DNA of 64,000 nucleotides from Udeniomyces pyricola (lineage: Eukaryota; Basidiomycota; Tremellomycetes; Cystofilobasidiales; Mrakiaceae). Below the pieces are notes generated by a model. It made no database searches and was not told where the DNA came from. It saw only the letters and a program-made list of their open reading frames with translations. Position numbers and translations under genes: made by a program. Numbering within the stretch: the first letter of the stretch is position 1; every line of letters begins with the position of its first letter. Below are positions 25,589 to 37,345 of this stretch, in pieces. The stretch spans positions 124,001 through 188,000 of the forward strand of contig BCIK01000023.1 of NCBI GenBank assembly GCA_039545295.1. Direction: 5' to 3'.

Positions 25589-25909
25589 TCATTTACCTAT
25601 AACGTCTAAAGACGTATATATCACCAACATGGACGGTTGGAGAACGAACTGAAGTCACATCTCCTCCTGATATCAGATCTATCTCTGACCATGTGTCGTC
25701 GTCGGTCATGCAAATGATCATACAATATGCGATAAATCCAAACATGCATGATGATCATCCAACCCTATCCGGCCCACTCGGATCCATCCTTGATGCCACC
25801 AATCCCTTGAGGAGCATTTTAATCATGATACAACCCATAATAAATTTGACCTATATATATATATAGCTAGCTACTTCGAGTCCGACCCGGCCGCTAACTA
25901 CATAGTAGC
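24765..25909. other. Convergent 3' region, polyQ gene / RTA1-like gene
   Basis: This tail-to-tail spacer of about 1.1 kb is AT-rich with T runs at 25140-25260 and an A run at 25557-25585. It includes palindromic TA stretches near 25853-25866. Open frames are low-complexity only. No gene is supported. Confidence 0.5.
25557..25585. repeat. A homopolymer (about 29 nt)
   Basis: An uninterrupted A run lies in the convergent spacer. No target-site duplication or element body was seen beside it, so I treat it as a simple repeat rather than a retroposon tail. Confidence 0.9.
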
Positions 25910-26581
25910 CTATCCAAACGCAACTCTACTATCCATCTTCTCCTTCTCCATCATCTGAAGTTCCTTTTCGGACCGTTGATCTCCACCTCCTACGATCGTC
26001 GATGCGTCCCCTTGCAGCAACGCGCTTCCCGACGAGGACGACGACGACGTCCCTTTCCCACCAACGCCCGCTGTACTAAAAGTAGTCCTATCACCATTAG
26101 TCGACGGTGCGAAATGCTCGACGTCGTCTTCATTGTCGTGTCGATCCTCGCCTCTCGTCCTGCTCAAACTCTCTTGATGATGGGGATGACGCTCGATGAG
26201 GTCGGTTTGGAAGCGTCGGGATTTATCGTTAGGGATTTGACCGAAGAAGGAAGGGTGGATGAGGTTGAAGAGGAGACAGGCGAGGAGGATGGGAGCGGCT
26301 TCGAGGAACTGGAGTGATGTGTAGGATGGGTTGGTGGGAAGGTTCAGGGCGAAGGAAGGGAAAGGGAAGAACGAAGGAGAGGGAGCAGGGGGGAAAGGGG
26401 GTAGTAGTGGTGGTGGTAGGCCGGCGGGAGTCAGAGGGGTTTCGGTTCGGGTTGAGTTGACCAATAACCAGGGGAAGAGAAGGCGTGGAACGAAAAAGAA
26501 AGAAAACAAAGCAGAAAAACGAAGAATGTGAAAATGGAGTCAGCTGTCTTCCAGCGGTTCAACTCTACGCCAACCGATGAG

Positions 26582-26616
<35 letters not shown>

Positions 26617-28291
26617 AAGATCCCCCCCCCCCCGCCCCTACCCCTCTCCCCCCTTTCCTTTCTGACGATAACGATCGACTTACGTAAATGATCCATTCCT
26701 TTCTCACAAAGCTCCTACTTCCCTGTTCGCCCGCACCCAACTCGATACGACAAAACTCAATGAGCCGAAACACGCTCCTCGTGATGATCAACCCCGAGCT
26801 CCCAAACAGCGCCGCCAGAACCCACTGCCATCGGCCCTTGGCCGGCCGGGCATGGGTTTGATGGATGGGGTGATCGGCTGGGCGACGGGTACGGTAGTAG
26901 AAGAGAGCGGCGGAGAGGGTGAAAAGGGTGAAGGTGACGAGTTGGAAGACGAGGCCGGCGATGAGAATCGCTTTGGCACGTCGAAGAGAGGATGGAGTAC
27001 GCACGGCTGAAAGGGGGTTAAAACAAATGGAAAGAGAATGGCAAGGAACAGTCATATGGAGGGGGAAACAAGGGTGTCGGGGTTGATGTATGTCAATATG
27101 CGTGAAAATCACCCTTCGGTTCATGGCCAACGACTTGGATTGCGCAACGAAAAACAAAAAAAAGTAATAATCATAATCAAACAAGACTCACAGCCGAGGG
27201 AACCACCTCCTCCCCCTTGCAGCATCAGTGAAATCACATCACACGCTGCAGAACCGAACCAATCCATGCAAACATCAAACGAGATAATGTCATAATCAGT
27301 TTTTGGGGGGATTCTTCCATCTGATCTGTTTAGAAGGGCGACCACGAGAGTGAGCGATTTGATGAGATGTCGTTTGACGTACTGATGAAGATGGCTCCGA
27401 CCCAACGTGGGGGCAAGGTCGAGAGATGAGGTGCGACGTAGAGCATGAGTCGAGCGAAAAGGATGTAATCCAAAGCGGCGACTGAGAAAAAAAAGAAGGT
27501 AACAAGAAAAGCAGAAACCCCCAAACAAACAAGGGATGGACGTGCATGAAAGTTAGATCCGTTTCGCAAAGGTGGGGGGGGGGGGAGGCTCATTACCCAA
27601 TACCCTTCCACAAGCGTATTTTACCTCGTCGTTCGTTCATTCCAAGGGGTTTAGGTTCTCCACCAAGGAACGATCGAATCGCGTTGGACAATTATACGCA
27701 CGAAAGTTTGGGGAGAGGATGATGAGCAGCATCTGAGCGAGCCAGGCGTTGCTGTCCGTAGGGTTCCGAGCGGAGACGTAACGACATGCATAGCCTGGAT
27801 TCAGCGCAATGTGTTGGTTGAGTCCCGGGCAGCGAGGAAGATGTTGAAGGCGTGAATCATGACAGGAGGGTGAGGGCGATGATATGTTGGGGAGAAACAG
27901 ATGTCAGCTCAAGAGGAGATCGGGTATATGCATATGACAAGCTTGGATGGACATGAGTTTCTTTGGTTCAACCAATTACTCGTTCTTCACATGTACTGTG
28001 GACGCTCTCAACCTTCCATTCTCCTTTCCTGACCCAAGCACCTCTCATAAGAGAACAAAGCAAAGCAAATCTAATAAACAAAGAAGAAAACAAAAACTAC
28101 AAGTGTCACTCACCTGCGACTTCTCCCAAGACACCTACGACAAACGGCCACATCCACCACGCGCGTTTCGACACCATTTGGCCGATATGTCCCGCAGCAG
28201 AGAGTGCAAAGAGAATCGTGAACGCAAGCGCGGCCACTTGAGATGGCACAAAGGCATCATAGAGGTCTCTACCAGAGGAGCCAGATGACAT
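25910..28291 (-). CDS. RTA1-like seven-helix membrane protein
   Basis: The RTA1/Rsb1 family are fungal seven-transmembrane proteins of the plasma membrane, linked to lipid-base export and resistance to toxic compounds; the exact substrate here is unknown. Six exons fit: 28114-28291, 27703-27794, 27383-27481, 27192-27245, 26684-27006 and 25910-26308, about 381 residues; one boundary may be off by a base. Landmarks in order are YDAFVPSQVAALAFTILFAL (helix 1), HIGQMVSKRAWWMWPF, GEVAGYACRYVSARNP, AWLAQMLLIILSPNFLAA, ARLMLYVAPHLSTLP, the family motif CDVISLMLQGGGGG, ILIAGLVFQLVTFTLF, VFRLIEFCRIELG and YFLEAAPILLACLLFNLIHP. The C-terminal tail is about 100 hydrophilic residues, probably cytosolic. 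An upstream in-frame extension to about 28420 exists, but the Met at 28291 opens the conserved part. Confidence 0.88.
26582..26633. repeat. A33 followed by C-run inside an RTA1-like intron
   Basis: Inside the last intron of the minus-strand RTA1-like gene, 33 A are followed by a short linker and 12 C. On the sense strand this reads G12 then T33, so the T-run lies in the interior of a roughly 375-nt intron and is not at the acceptor. Confidence 0.9.
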
Positions 28292-29233
28292 GGGGGTGAG
28301 ATGGAACAAGGGAATGAGAGAGTGTTGGACGTTGAGTGTTGGAATGTTGAGAGGGTCGAAGAGGGGGGGGGGGGGGGGGGGGGGGAGGGGCATGAGATCA
28401 GACTTGGGACGACCGATCATGGGCTGATCGTTCCACGTTCGCTTGGCGCTTTCATGACCGCCGCGCCAACCACCGGCCGTAGGCGAACGTCCGCGATGAC
28501 GTACTTGGATCTATTTCGTGTCATCATATTATCACAGCTAGCAAAGTCGATGGCAGCTGTACAAATCGTTGCAGATCTACCACATCCATGTACATGCATA
28601 ACTTACTGTACCTCAATGTATGTACCTCATCGACGTATATACATGCACGTACAGCGCGCAAGCGCGCTAGCTAGCTAACGCCGCAGCGTCGGTGTAAGCA
28701 TTAACGCAAACGACTAAGGCTACATGACGACATCGGAAGAGTAGGAAAAAAAATCAAACACTGCCAAGATGCCCAAGAAAAAGAAAAACGAACAGAAAGG
28801 AAGAAAACAAAGGAGACAAAAGAGAAAAACGAGAAGAAGAAGAAGAAAAAAACTAAAGTGGAACTCCGGCGACGTCCGTTCCTTTTCTCCATCGCCCTCC
28901 TCCCCTCCTCTTCTCCCTGGCCTCCCTTCGAACCAACTGTATCTTGCTACGACTCGTCCGATTCCTTCCTCATAAGTCTATAGCAGGCCTCCTGCATACC
29001 TTCCAACCTCTAAGGATATGTTCGGAATGGATCTTCGCTCATCTACGGGTACGCCATTTCCCGTCTTTCTTCCCCTCTTCCTCATATGAAGTGTGTGCTC
29101 TCCAGGAGCAGATCTGAAACGTAAGGAGGGATGCAACGGAATGCAAAGAGGCGGAGTGAACGAGCAAAATGGAGAGAAGAGAGGAAAGGGAAGGCAGGCG
29201 GAGGGCGGAGGGGGGGGGGATTGATCGTTCGGT
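28292..29233. promoter_or_regulatory. RTA1-like upstream region and cyclin 3' flank
   Basis: This lies between two minus-strand genes and includes a G23 run (28363-28385) only about 70 bp before the RTA1-like start; on the sense strand it is C23 in the leader. A/G-rich low complexity fills 28750-28860. Another G-run lies at about 29211-29219, just after the cyclin stop. No gene is supported. Confidence 0.45.
28363..28385. repeat. G homopolymer (23 nt)
   Basis: This is the longest G run in the window. It lies in the presumed 5' leader or promoter of the RTA1-like gene, and read on the gene's strand it is C23. Confidence 0.9.
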
Positions 29234-31243
29234 TTAATCAACTCCCAACACTGCCAGGGCAATGACCGATCCGTCCCCGATGATCCAACCAACACTTTCC
29301 ATGCGAGGCTCGTCGAGTGAAAAAGTGAGATCGCCGGTACTGTCTGTCGAGGAGAGCGAGACGTCGAGCTGGATAGACGCCAAGGCTGCATCAGGGGGCG
29401 AGAGAGATATGGAGAATCCAGGGAGTTTCTCCCTTTTTCCTTCTTTCTCAACCGAGTCGACCCTCACTTTATCAAACTCTGCGCCAACCAGCCTACCCAC
29501 TCATCCTCTTCTAACGCTTCCTTGTCAATCCGGTATGGACCTCCCAAAGAGGACCTCGCAATCGTCCCAACTCGGCCAGGGAAGATACGGTCGAGGTGGT
29601 GGCGGCGGCTTGGGTTTCGGAGGCGGTCCTTGAGCGTACGTGAACTCAACGGGAGGAGCGGGAGATGGATGCGCCGGAGGAGGAGAAGGAGGAGAAGAAC
29701 TATGGGAGACGATGAGAGAGGCGTAGTAGTCTTGGAGGAGTGAACCCTCGACCTATAAGCGCGTGATGGACAAGGTTTAACGTAGAAAAGGACAGTGTTA
29801 GTATGTTTGATAACAGAGTCGAGAGAAATCAGTTCGCGTTGTCAAAGAAAACACTGAAACTAGAGATGAAGAGGCAACAGGAGGAGAAGTCCGCAAGAAG
29901 AGGTAAACTCACGACGAGTTTCCACCCGAGGCCTCGGACAAGTTCGCGCTCGAGCAAGTTGAGCTCTTCGACGCGGATGCCGCCGACTTTGGCATAATGG
30001 GCGTTGGTGCAAAAGCTGTCACATAGAGCTTTACTGGCGACGCACGCTGAGGAGATGAGAAACCGATGGACAGTTAGGGAGGAGAGGGTGAAGGAAGGCA
30101 GATGCTGGCAGAACGCGTCGAGGTAAGGAAGAAGCAGAAGCAAAGGTGATTTCTACAGTAATCAGACGGGATGGATCGTCAAACTGGTCAGTGTCAACGA
30201 AAATCAGACGAGGTTCACTTGGGGGTTGGAAATGACAGCCTCAAGACAGATAGTAGTCAAGAGGTTGCAAGCGGACATACCTCGATGTTGGTGTATTTGA
30301 CAATTCGTCGGAGGTACTCCAAGACCGAGATGGATGGGGGCGACCGTGAATGAAACCGGGTTAGATGCTCTCTGTAGAGAGAACGTTTGATGTGAGCGAG
30401 GAGGCTTGACCGGTTGCGCTCATACGTGACATGCAGCAGCATGGAGAGAAAGAGCGTCGGCACGTACGGAAGCAAGGGGACCCGATCGTTGTGCTGAATC
30501 AGTTTGACAAGCATAGAGGCTGGAGAAGAGACATCCGGTTTGCATTCGGGTACATATAATCAGAGTACACGCCATCACGATTTAGCACGCCGCGCAGACG
30601 ATGCCGAGGGTCGGATGTGAGTGAAGCGTGCGAACGTGCGAGGCAAGAATAAGGAGAGAAGAAAGGAGACCAAGAAGAGGAAGGCGAGCTTGTGAGCGAG
30701 CTGCGAAATCAAACGCGATAGGGTCGCGACCATATTGCAACGCAGGGTATGACAAACTATGAGTGACTCACCAATGAGCATGATGAGATCGTCTTGATCT
30801 GTGAGCATGTACTCGTGCGGAAGAACCTTGATCTGGCGTCCATCGGGTGCGATGAGCCGGAGGGGGGGTTCGTTTACCTCGAGCGATTCTTGGACAAGGG
30901 CATTCTCGGATCCGTCTTCCGGAACGCTCTCCAACGACGTGCCTGGGGTGGTGGTGGTGTCTGCCGCGGTCACGTTTGACTTGTGATTCTTGGAAGTAGA
31001 CGTACCCCTGGTAGTGGACGTGAGAGTGCTGGAGCTCGCGTCAAGCTTGGTCCGTTTGGGCGTGCCTCTGTCGCGTACAGGCGAAAGTTGGCCATGTGCG
31101 TTGAGGGGAGCAGCACCAGAAGCAGCAACGCAAGCGGAAGCGGCGGGATGATCGTCAATGAGAGCTGCGTCTTGTATGCGTCGTTTGGAAGGTGTCGAGG
31201 GAGTGGGTATCGTCGTCGCGGCGATCGGGACGGGCGTCGTCAT
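29234..31243 (-). CDS. PHO80/Pcl-type cyclin (Pho85-class partner)
   Basis: PHO80-family cyclins bind Pho85-type kinases and control phosphate, nutrient and polarity responses. The exon from the start Met at 31243 to about 30772 encodes a disordered Ser/Thr-rich N terminus with SPSKRR- and PKRTK-type basic clusters. The cyclin core follows in spliced segments: ASMLVKLIQHNDRVPLLPE, LTRFHSRSPPSISVLEYLRR, LPYLDAFCQHLPSFTLSSL, VHRFLISSACVASKALCDSF, YAKVGGIRVEELNLLERELV, then VEGSLLQDYYASLI. All are highly typical of the family. The 3' end is ambiguous: without another splice the frame stops at 29525-29527 after FGRSIPD. A 48-nt intron starting in that exon (GTCCAT...GTAG) would join a further 80-residue frame (LPGFSISLSPPD, SVGWIIGDGSV) ending at 29234. 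The longer model is drawn. Confidence 0.85.
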
Positions 31244-31781
31244 GAAGGAAGAAGGGGAGGAGAAGGAAAGAAGGGCGAGCTGCCGGCGGGTTGATAGAAG
31301 ACAGGCCAGGTAGCTGGACTCGAGCGACAGGGTTTGGTTTATGAAGTGAGGGATGATCTTGCTTTTGTACGGTTGTGATGATGCTACATCGCCATTGGGC
31401 GAGGATGAGGAGAAGTTGAAAGTCGCGGAAGAAGAGAACCGAAGGAGATATAAGGAAAGATGACGCCAAAAAAGGAAAGACGACGCGAATAGATCAAGAA
31501 GGATCGACTGGCAGAGGGCAGAGAGGGAAGGGAGGAGAGTGCGTGTGTGTGTGCGGATGTGATAGCGCGCGCGGCGGACGACTGCAGCAGCAAGAGATCG
31601 CGCAGAGAGAGCGATCGAAGAGAGACGACTCTTTGGTTGACGAGAGAAAAAGAAGCGTTACGGAACTTGTCCAAGTCGCTGGCGAAATTGCAGTGAGCCC
31701 TCCCCCCCCCCTCCGTCGTCCCAGCTTCGCCTCGCCCGCCCCTTCTCCTTCTCCCTTGTCTTCAGCCGCCGATATCTCAAC
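31244..31781. promoter_or_regulatory. Bidirectional promoter region, cyclin / RPL12
   Basis: This is the head-to-head spacer of about 540 bp. The side facing RPL12 (about 31695-31781) is a CT-rich leader with a C-run, as usual for ribosomal protein genes. No defined factor site was recognised. Confidence 0.45.
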
Positions 31782-33706
31782 ATGCCGTACGTTTTTTTTC
31801 CTCTTGTATAGCTGCTGCTGCTGCTGCTGCTGCTTCATCATGCTCTCATGCTTGGCCCTCGCTGCTTCATGAGCTCCATCAGCACCCTCTCTGCTATGCA
31901 TCCATCGGTCCTATGCTGATTTCCCGTCTGTTCGTCCTGTCGTCTTGCGTCGCTCCCTTTTTCCCCCCTTCGTCGTCTCCTCCCCTGCCGCCCTCGCTCC
32001 TTCCCCTCCGGTCCCAACGCTCAGCCCTAAGCTCGACCCCAACGAAGTTAAGGTACGACTTGCTGCCCATCACTCTACACTCATGGCAGATACCCAGACG
32101 GGTTGAACAACCCGCCAGCTAGAAAAAGAGGAGGCCCAACCGAGAGACTTCGTTCTGCCGGCATGGAAACCCTCGCTTTTTCCGGACCCACCAAGCGCCC
32201 TGTTCGCCAGTACTCGGACGAGCTTTCATGCCAGCCACCTACGAAACGTTCAGTGCGGAGGTCTCACTGTACACGAGTCATGAATGAACAGGAGAAGGAC
32301 GTTATCAACGCCACTGGGGAAGGGAGTGGTGCGAGGGATTGGGCAGGAAGAGAAACAATTGTCGAGGAAGGATAGAATCGCAAGGACCGGCAGGCAAAGG
32401 GATCTTCTGTAGGGGCGAGCTCGATGCTGATCTTTTCTCTTCCCCTCTATCCCTGTCTTCTCACTCTTCATACACGCTCTCGTCGCCTTTCGCGCCACCT
32501 TATCTCGTCATCGCTATTGAATTTCCCTATCGTCGCTGCCTCCATCCGAATCACGTCTATTCAATGCTGCCCAATCCGCGCGCTCTACTCGTATCCCCCG
32601 AACCTCCTCGATCATCCTTCTTCCCTTCACCTCTCCCCTCAATCATTCATTTCTGCTCGCGCCGCCATTAGATCATCTACCTCCGAGCCGTCGGAGGTGA
32701 GGTCGGAGCCTCGTCCGCTTTGGCTCCCAAGATCGGTCCCCTTGGTCTTGTCAGTAGTCATTCAACTCCTGTATTCGCTCGAGCTGCCCGCATAGTACCG
32801 GGCTCTTCTCGCGTTTGCTATGCCACCAGAATGCTGACCGAGCTTTGCTTTCTCCTGCCTTGATTCTCTCTCACCTGCGTCATGCTTCGGTCCTACCGAC
32901 GTCCTCGTCTTTGCTCGACTTGACACCCTCAACCTACTCGAATGAACTCGATCTGTTGTTGTATCGCGCCGTGCACATCCATCTCGGGTCTTTTCAACCT
33001 TCACGTCAACCTCTCGTCTCGCGCAAAAATCTGTATATACCACTTCGACCACTATAGTCCCCCAAGAAGGTTGGAGAGGATATCGCCAAGGCCACCGGCG
33101 ACTGGAAGGGACTCAAGGTCACCGTCCAGCTCACCATCCAGAACCGACAGGCTGTCGCCTCGGTCGTTCCCTCTGCTTCGGCTCTCGTCATCAAGGCCCT
33201 CAAGGAGCCCCCTCGTGACCGAAAGAAGGAGAAGAACGTCCGACACTCTGGAAACATGACCCTTGATGAGATCTGGGACATTGCGTACGTTTTCTCCCTT
33301 TTCTCTCATCACTAAAATTATCGAGTTCATTTCGGAAGACATGATCAGCGCCAATTGAACGGAATTCCCATACTCATACGTCCCGATTTTCATACTCTAC
33401 TTTCTCCAACGCCTCTTGTCCACTCCAGCCGAATCATGAAGCCCAAGTCGCTCGCCAAGACCCTTGCCGCTTGCGCCAAGGAGATCCTCGGTACCGCCCA
33501 GTCCGTTGGATGCACCGTCGACGGCCAGAACCCTCACGACATCATCGAGGGTATCGACGATGGTGAGTCTTGAACTCGTCTCAGTCTCTGATCTCTCCAG
33601 CGGTACCATCTTGAGCCAGTGAACTGATCATTCTCTTGTCACTTGATCGTTACGCATTTGCTTTCGTTTCTCAACCGCAGGATCGATCGAGTCTCCTGAG
33701 GAGTAA
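31782..33706 (+). CDS. RPL12: 60S ribosomal protein L12 (uL11)
   Basis: uL11 forms the base of the ribosomal stalk, where GTPase factors bind. Six exons join in phase: 31782-31786, 32025-32052, 32672-32749, 33058-33284, 33429-33562 and 33681-33706, giving 165 residues, the usual length for the family. The first exon encodes only ATGCC. The sequence follows the family throughout: [50 protein letters not shown], then [56 protein letters not shown] and the end SIESPEE. Two introns are long for this window (intron 2 about 619 nt, intron 3 about 308 nt) while the others are 118-240 nt. Open frames inside intron 2 are not conserved. The gene shares its upstream region with the cyclin gene. Confidence 0.97.
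31811..31833 (+). repeat. (GCT)n trinucleotide repeat in RPL12 intron 1
   Basis: Seven to eight GCT units lie close to the 5' end of the first RPL12 intron. It is a simple microsatellite and is not translated on either strand. Confidence 0.9.
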
Positions 33707-34259
33707 AGCATGCTTTGCGGGACATTCAGATATGATTGATTTTCACGAGCCTTTCCTGGAGATGACTGAGATGAGAAAATGCATACGTTGCCTCTAGCTA
33801 TTCGCGAAGACAACGAGTAACCGAATCGGGGATACGATGTAGACTGACCAGTTACACTTGAGGTACCGCATATATGCGCGGCCAACTGCCATGCGTAGAG
33901 TCTCATGGTCACGTATCACACCTACTTACGCTCTCAACCGAGAGTACAGGTTGCTGATTAAGTGCTGAGCGATGGATGAGTACCGTATATACGTACATGA
34001 GTATACTTGTATATGCTGATAGATGTGGCCATGCCGGCGTGTATGAACAAAGAAACTTCCGGTTGAGGCGGCCGTTGGAGTGACGTCCTACTACCGGTGA
34101 TTGTCATAAGCGAAGGACGACTGCCGGAGGAAAGGGGATAGAGATCCCCGGAGTCGCTTCTCCCTTCCCTTTCTTTCCGACCCCTTGAACCCCCATCACC
34201 ACTACCAATTTCTTCTTGCACCCATCTCCCCTTCCATCTCCTCTCCCAACATCCCAACC
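33707..34259. promoter_or_regulatory. RPL12 3' flank and upstream region of the SDR gene
   Basis: This is a plus-strand spacer. A C/T-rich leader with ACC-repeats (about 34155-34259) precedes the dehydrogenase start. Nothing else was recognised. Confidence 0.4.
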
Positions 34260-36452
34260 ATGTCCGAGTCCCTTCACACCTCCTCCCTCTTCGACGTATC
34301 ACAAAAAGTCGTTCTCGTAACGGGCGGGAGCTCCGGCCTCGGTCATATGATGGCAAAGGGTTTCGTCCAGAATGGAGCCAAGGGTATGTACTACTGCTGT
34401 CGCTCGTTTCTCGCATTTTGGAGAATGACGGTTCCACATCACTATCGTCTCTGGCTTATAGTGATTCAAGTAATTTCATACTGACAGCTGGCCGCTTCGT
34501 TCATCACGTCAAGTCTACATTGCCTCCCGCAAACTCGCTCAACTCGAAAAGGTCGCCAAGGAGCTCAACGATCTCGCCCGTTCGACCCAGTCCAAAGGCT
34601 CATGCCACCATCTCGTCGCCGACCTCAAAGATAAAGCCGGTTGCGATGACATGATTCGCAAGTTCAGGGACCAAGGCGAAAGCAAGCTGGATGTGCTCGT
34701 CAAGTACGTCAACCATCGGATCTGTTGCTGCGATTGGGCCGGCAACGGTTTCTTTCTCTTTCTCCAATTTTTACAAGTCGTCCTCGTCTGCACATCTATC
34801 ACGGTGCATAATGTGGTGCTAACGTATCCGATCCATTTCACCCAACTTGCTTTATCTGCCATAGCAACACGGGCATGAGCTGGGGTGCTCCTCTAGAAGA
34901 ATTCCCTGAGAAGGACGGCTGGGATCGGCTAATGGCAACTAACACGAAGCGAGTTTTTGTTTTTATACTTCCTTGCATCCACTGACCCTGTTTAATCACA
35001 AGACTAATAGAAGAATGCACACTTTCTCCCAATTTAGGTCCATTTTTTACGTCACTGCCGGGTGAGTGACATCTCGCTTCCTTGTCCCGTGCTTCCTTTT
35101 ATCGATATCTTTAGATCATGTTTGGTCTCGAGATTTTCATCACACCATGTTTTGATCATTTTTCCACTGATTTCGGATGAAATCGCTCGATGATGTACTG
35201 ACTAGCCTACCCGTCCCTCACCTTGCTTCTCTTTTCGCTCCTCGGATGATGATGCTTCCTGCCTCTTGCCTGTTTTGTCAAATCTTCAATTGTCACCCTT
35301 CAGCCTTCTTCCCGAGCTCACTAAGGGCGCTAGCGCCTCCAGTAGGTGTCTTCTTTCCTTCGGCCTTCCAAAATTCGCTTTGTCGCATACACAGAAGCAA
35401 GAGGTGACGCGTTGATAGAATGACTGATTGCGTGTCCTCGCACGAAACTTTTTTATCTTCCCTCGTCTACGCCTGATGTCCGTTCAGGTCCTTCGCGCGT
35501 CATCAACATCACTAGTATCGCTGGCACAAGTCCAGTTGTTGAAAACGCCTTGAGTGCGCCAGGGACCGGAAGCTACAGCTGTATGTTGCTGCCCCCTTTT
35601 CTGGGTTGACTGTACACTGTGGGATCATAGCATCGCACCCTTTTTACATGGCTCTCACGGACGTCATCAATGCTTGCTGACTAATCGCCACTCTTTGTTG
35701 CCGTGTCTACACTTGGTCCACCTTAGATGCGGCAAGCAAAGCCGCCTCAAACCATCTGACCAAAGTCCTCGCGGCATCGCTCGCTCGAAAGCACATCAAC
35801 GTGAATGCTATGTGAGTATACACCTGATCTCATCTCTTCTTCAGCGATATCCGAATATCGCGGTCCTGATGCCTTTGTTTGGTTTCCTGGTACGATGTTC
35901 TCGTCGATCAGTGCACCTGGAGTGTTCCCGAGCAAAGTTTGTTCCCTACTTTCAACCCACATTTAGTCCCATTTCCNCCCCCCCCCCCCCCTTGGTCTGA
36001 CCTTCATCAAACGTCTTTGTCTCGTCATGATCTCTGTCTTGCTTCTCGTGTCGCCTCCCTGTTAGATGACGAAAGCCGGCATGTCCAACGACGAATCCCT
36101 TGAAATTCTCTTGGCGGACCAGCCGACCGGTCGAGTGGGCAACGAAGGAGGTTCGTACACCTCCTCCCCTAACCTTCCCCCCCCCCCCTCTCCTCCCTTC
36201 CTCACCTTTCTCCTCTATCATATCATCGCATCGATCTTTCTCACACACTAGGCCAGTGTTGACCCCCTCTCTTCCGCGTTTGGTTGGTTCTTTTTCTGAT
36301 CACGATCCTCAGATATCGCCGGCTTGGCCCTCTTCCTCTCCTCGCGCGCCTCGGCCCATCTTACGGGGACGATCATCCCGATCGATGGGGGCTCGAGCTT
36401 GGGCGCGACGGTTCCGAGGCAGCAGCAGCAGAAGGAGAAGGCCAAGCTCTAA
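34260..36452 (+). CDS. Short-chain dehydrogenase/reductase (classical SDR)
   Basis: This is an NAD(P)-dependent oxidoreductase with a Rossmann fold; the substrate is unknown. Ten exons join in phase: 34260-34383, 34515-34703, 34865-34948, 35038-35061, 35304-35341, 35488-35581, 35727-35811, 35912-35936, 36066-36150 and 36313-36452, giving 295 residues. Family motifs are the cofactor loop VTGGSSGLG near residue 22, NNTG at about residue 107, the catalytic Ser in NITSIAG, and the active-site YAASK whose Tyr codon is split across exons 6 and 7. PGVFPSKMTKAG and IPIDGGSSLG follow. The pattern is close to 3-oxoacyl-ACP-reductase/RhlG-like SDRs. Intron 3 uses a GC donor (GCGAGT at 34949) instead of GT. 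Exons 4 (24 nt) and 8 (25 nt) are very short. An ambiguous base sits in the C-run of intron 8. Confidence 0.93.
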
Positions 36453-37345
36453 AAAGCCTCAAGTATCAAGAGGAACCGAAGTCGATTCTTTCTCCTCTGC
36501 AACTCGGCGGGTTTAGTCTTGGTGTATTCTGCGGGACAGACGAAGCGAGGGGCTGATGGGTTTCCATCGCGGATCAACCGATCATGCAGATGTAGGGTTG
36601 TCGGTTTTTTTTTGTTGTTGTTAATATTGATTGACTACGTTGTATCCCTGTTTCCTTGCCTTTTCATCTCCTTTGTCGCCCCGACTTTTCTGATAGTGGG
36701 TTGGTCGAGGCATCATCCATGCAATGCTGATCGATGCTCGATGCTTTGCTCGGGCTTGCTAACCTGTGATGTTTGTCGAGATGCGTTGACTTGTCGCGGA
36801 CTATGTATTCAGTGCTGACGGCCATCACACCGCGGGCTTGTGATGAGAGTGGACGTCGTCAACGCAGCATGTGTCACTTGATTGATGCTGCCATGGCGTA
36901 GAGCGACGTATATTAACGATCTCACCTATTCTATCCATACAGTAGTATCGAATTACTGCTCGCGGAGTACTGAAACGTTCTTTTGTGCCAGCTCGAAGTC
37001 GTAGCAGTGCGATTGATAGATCAAGTATCGGCCCGAAGAATGATTGACCCGAGAGTCGTGAGGACAGAAAGGAGGTCACGTAGGTATGATAGGAAGGACC
37101 GAGACTATGTAGACGGGATGACTCATGGCCGCTGGTTTGTAGGAAAGGGTTGGATCATGTGGGAAGATTCCATTGCCTTTTTCGATGAGTGTTCCCTCTT
37201 GCTTATTGTCGGTTTCTTCCTTCGCGGTCGACAAGAGAGAGACGACTTCTTTTCCATCCGCCACCACCACTCATCTACCGACTTACCCGCCACGCGTCCG
37301 TACCCAATCCTATCACCCATTCGAGATCAAACATTCTTGGTGGTC
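36453..37345. promoter_or_regulatory. SDR 3' flank and upstream region of the USP gene
   Basis: About 0.9 kb lies between two plus-strand genes. Frames across 36980-37340 show no domain and end without splice support. It is expected to hold the SDR terminator and USP promoter. Confidence 0.4.

Noticed and set aside
32103..32375. Frame inside RPL12 intron 2
   Set aside because: No known domain; it lies wholly in an intron whose flanking exons splice in perfect phase.
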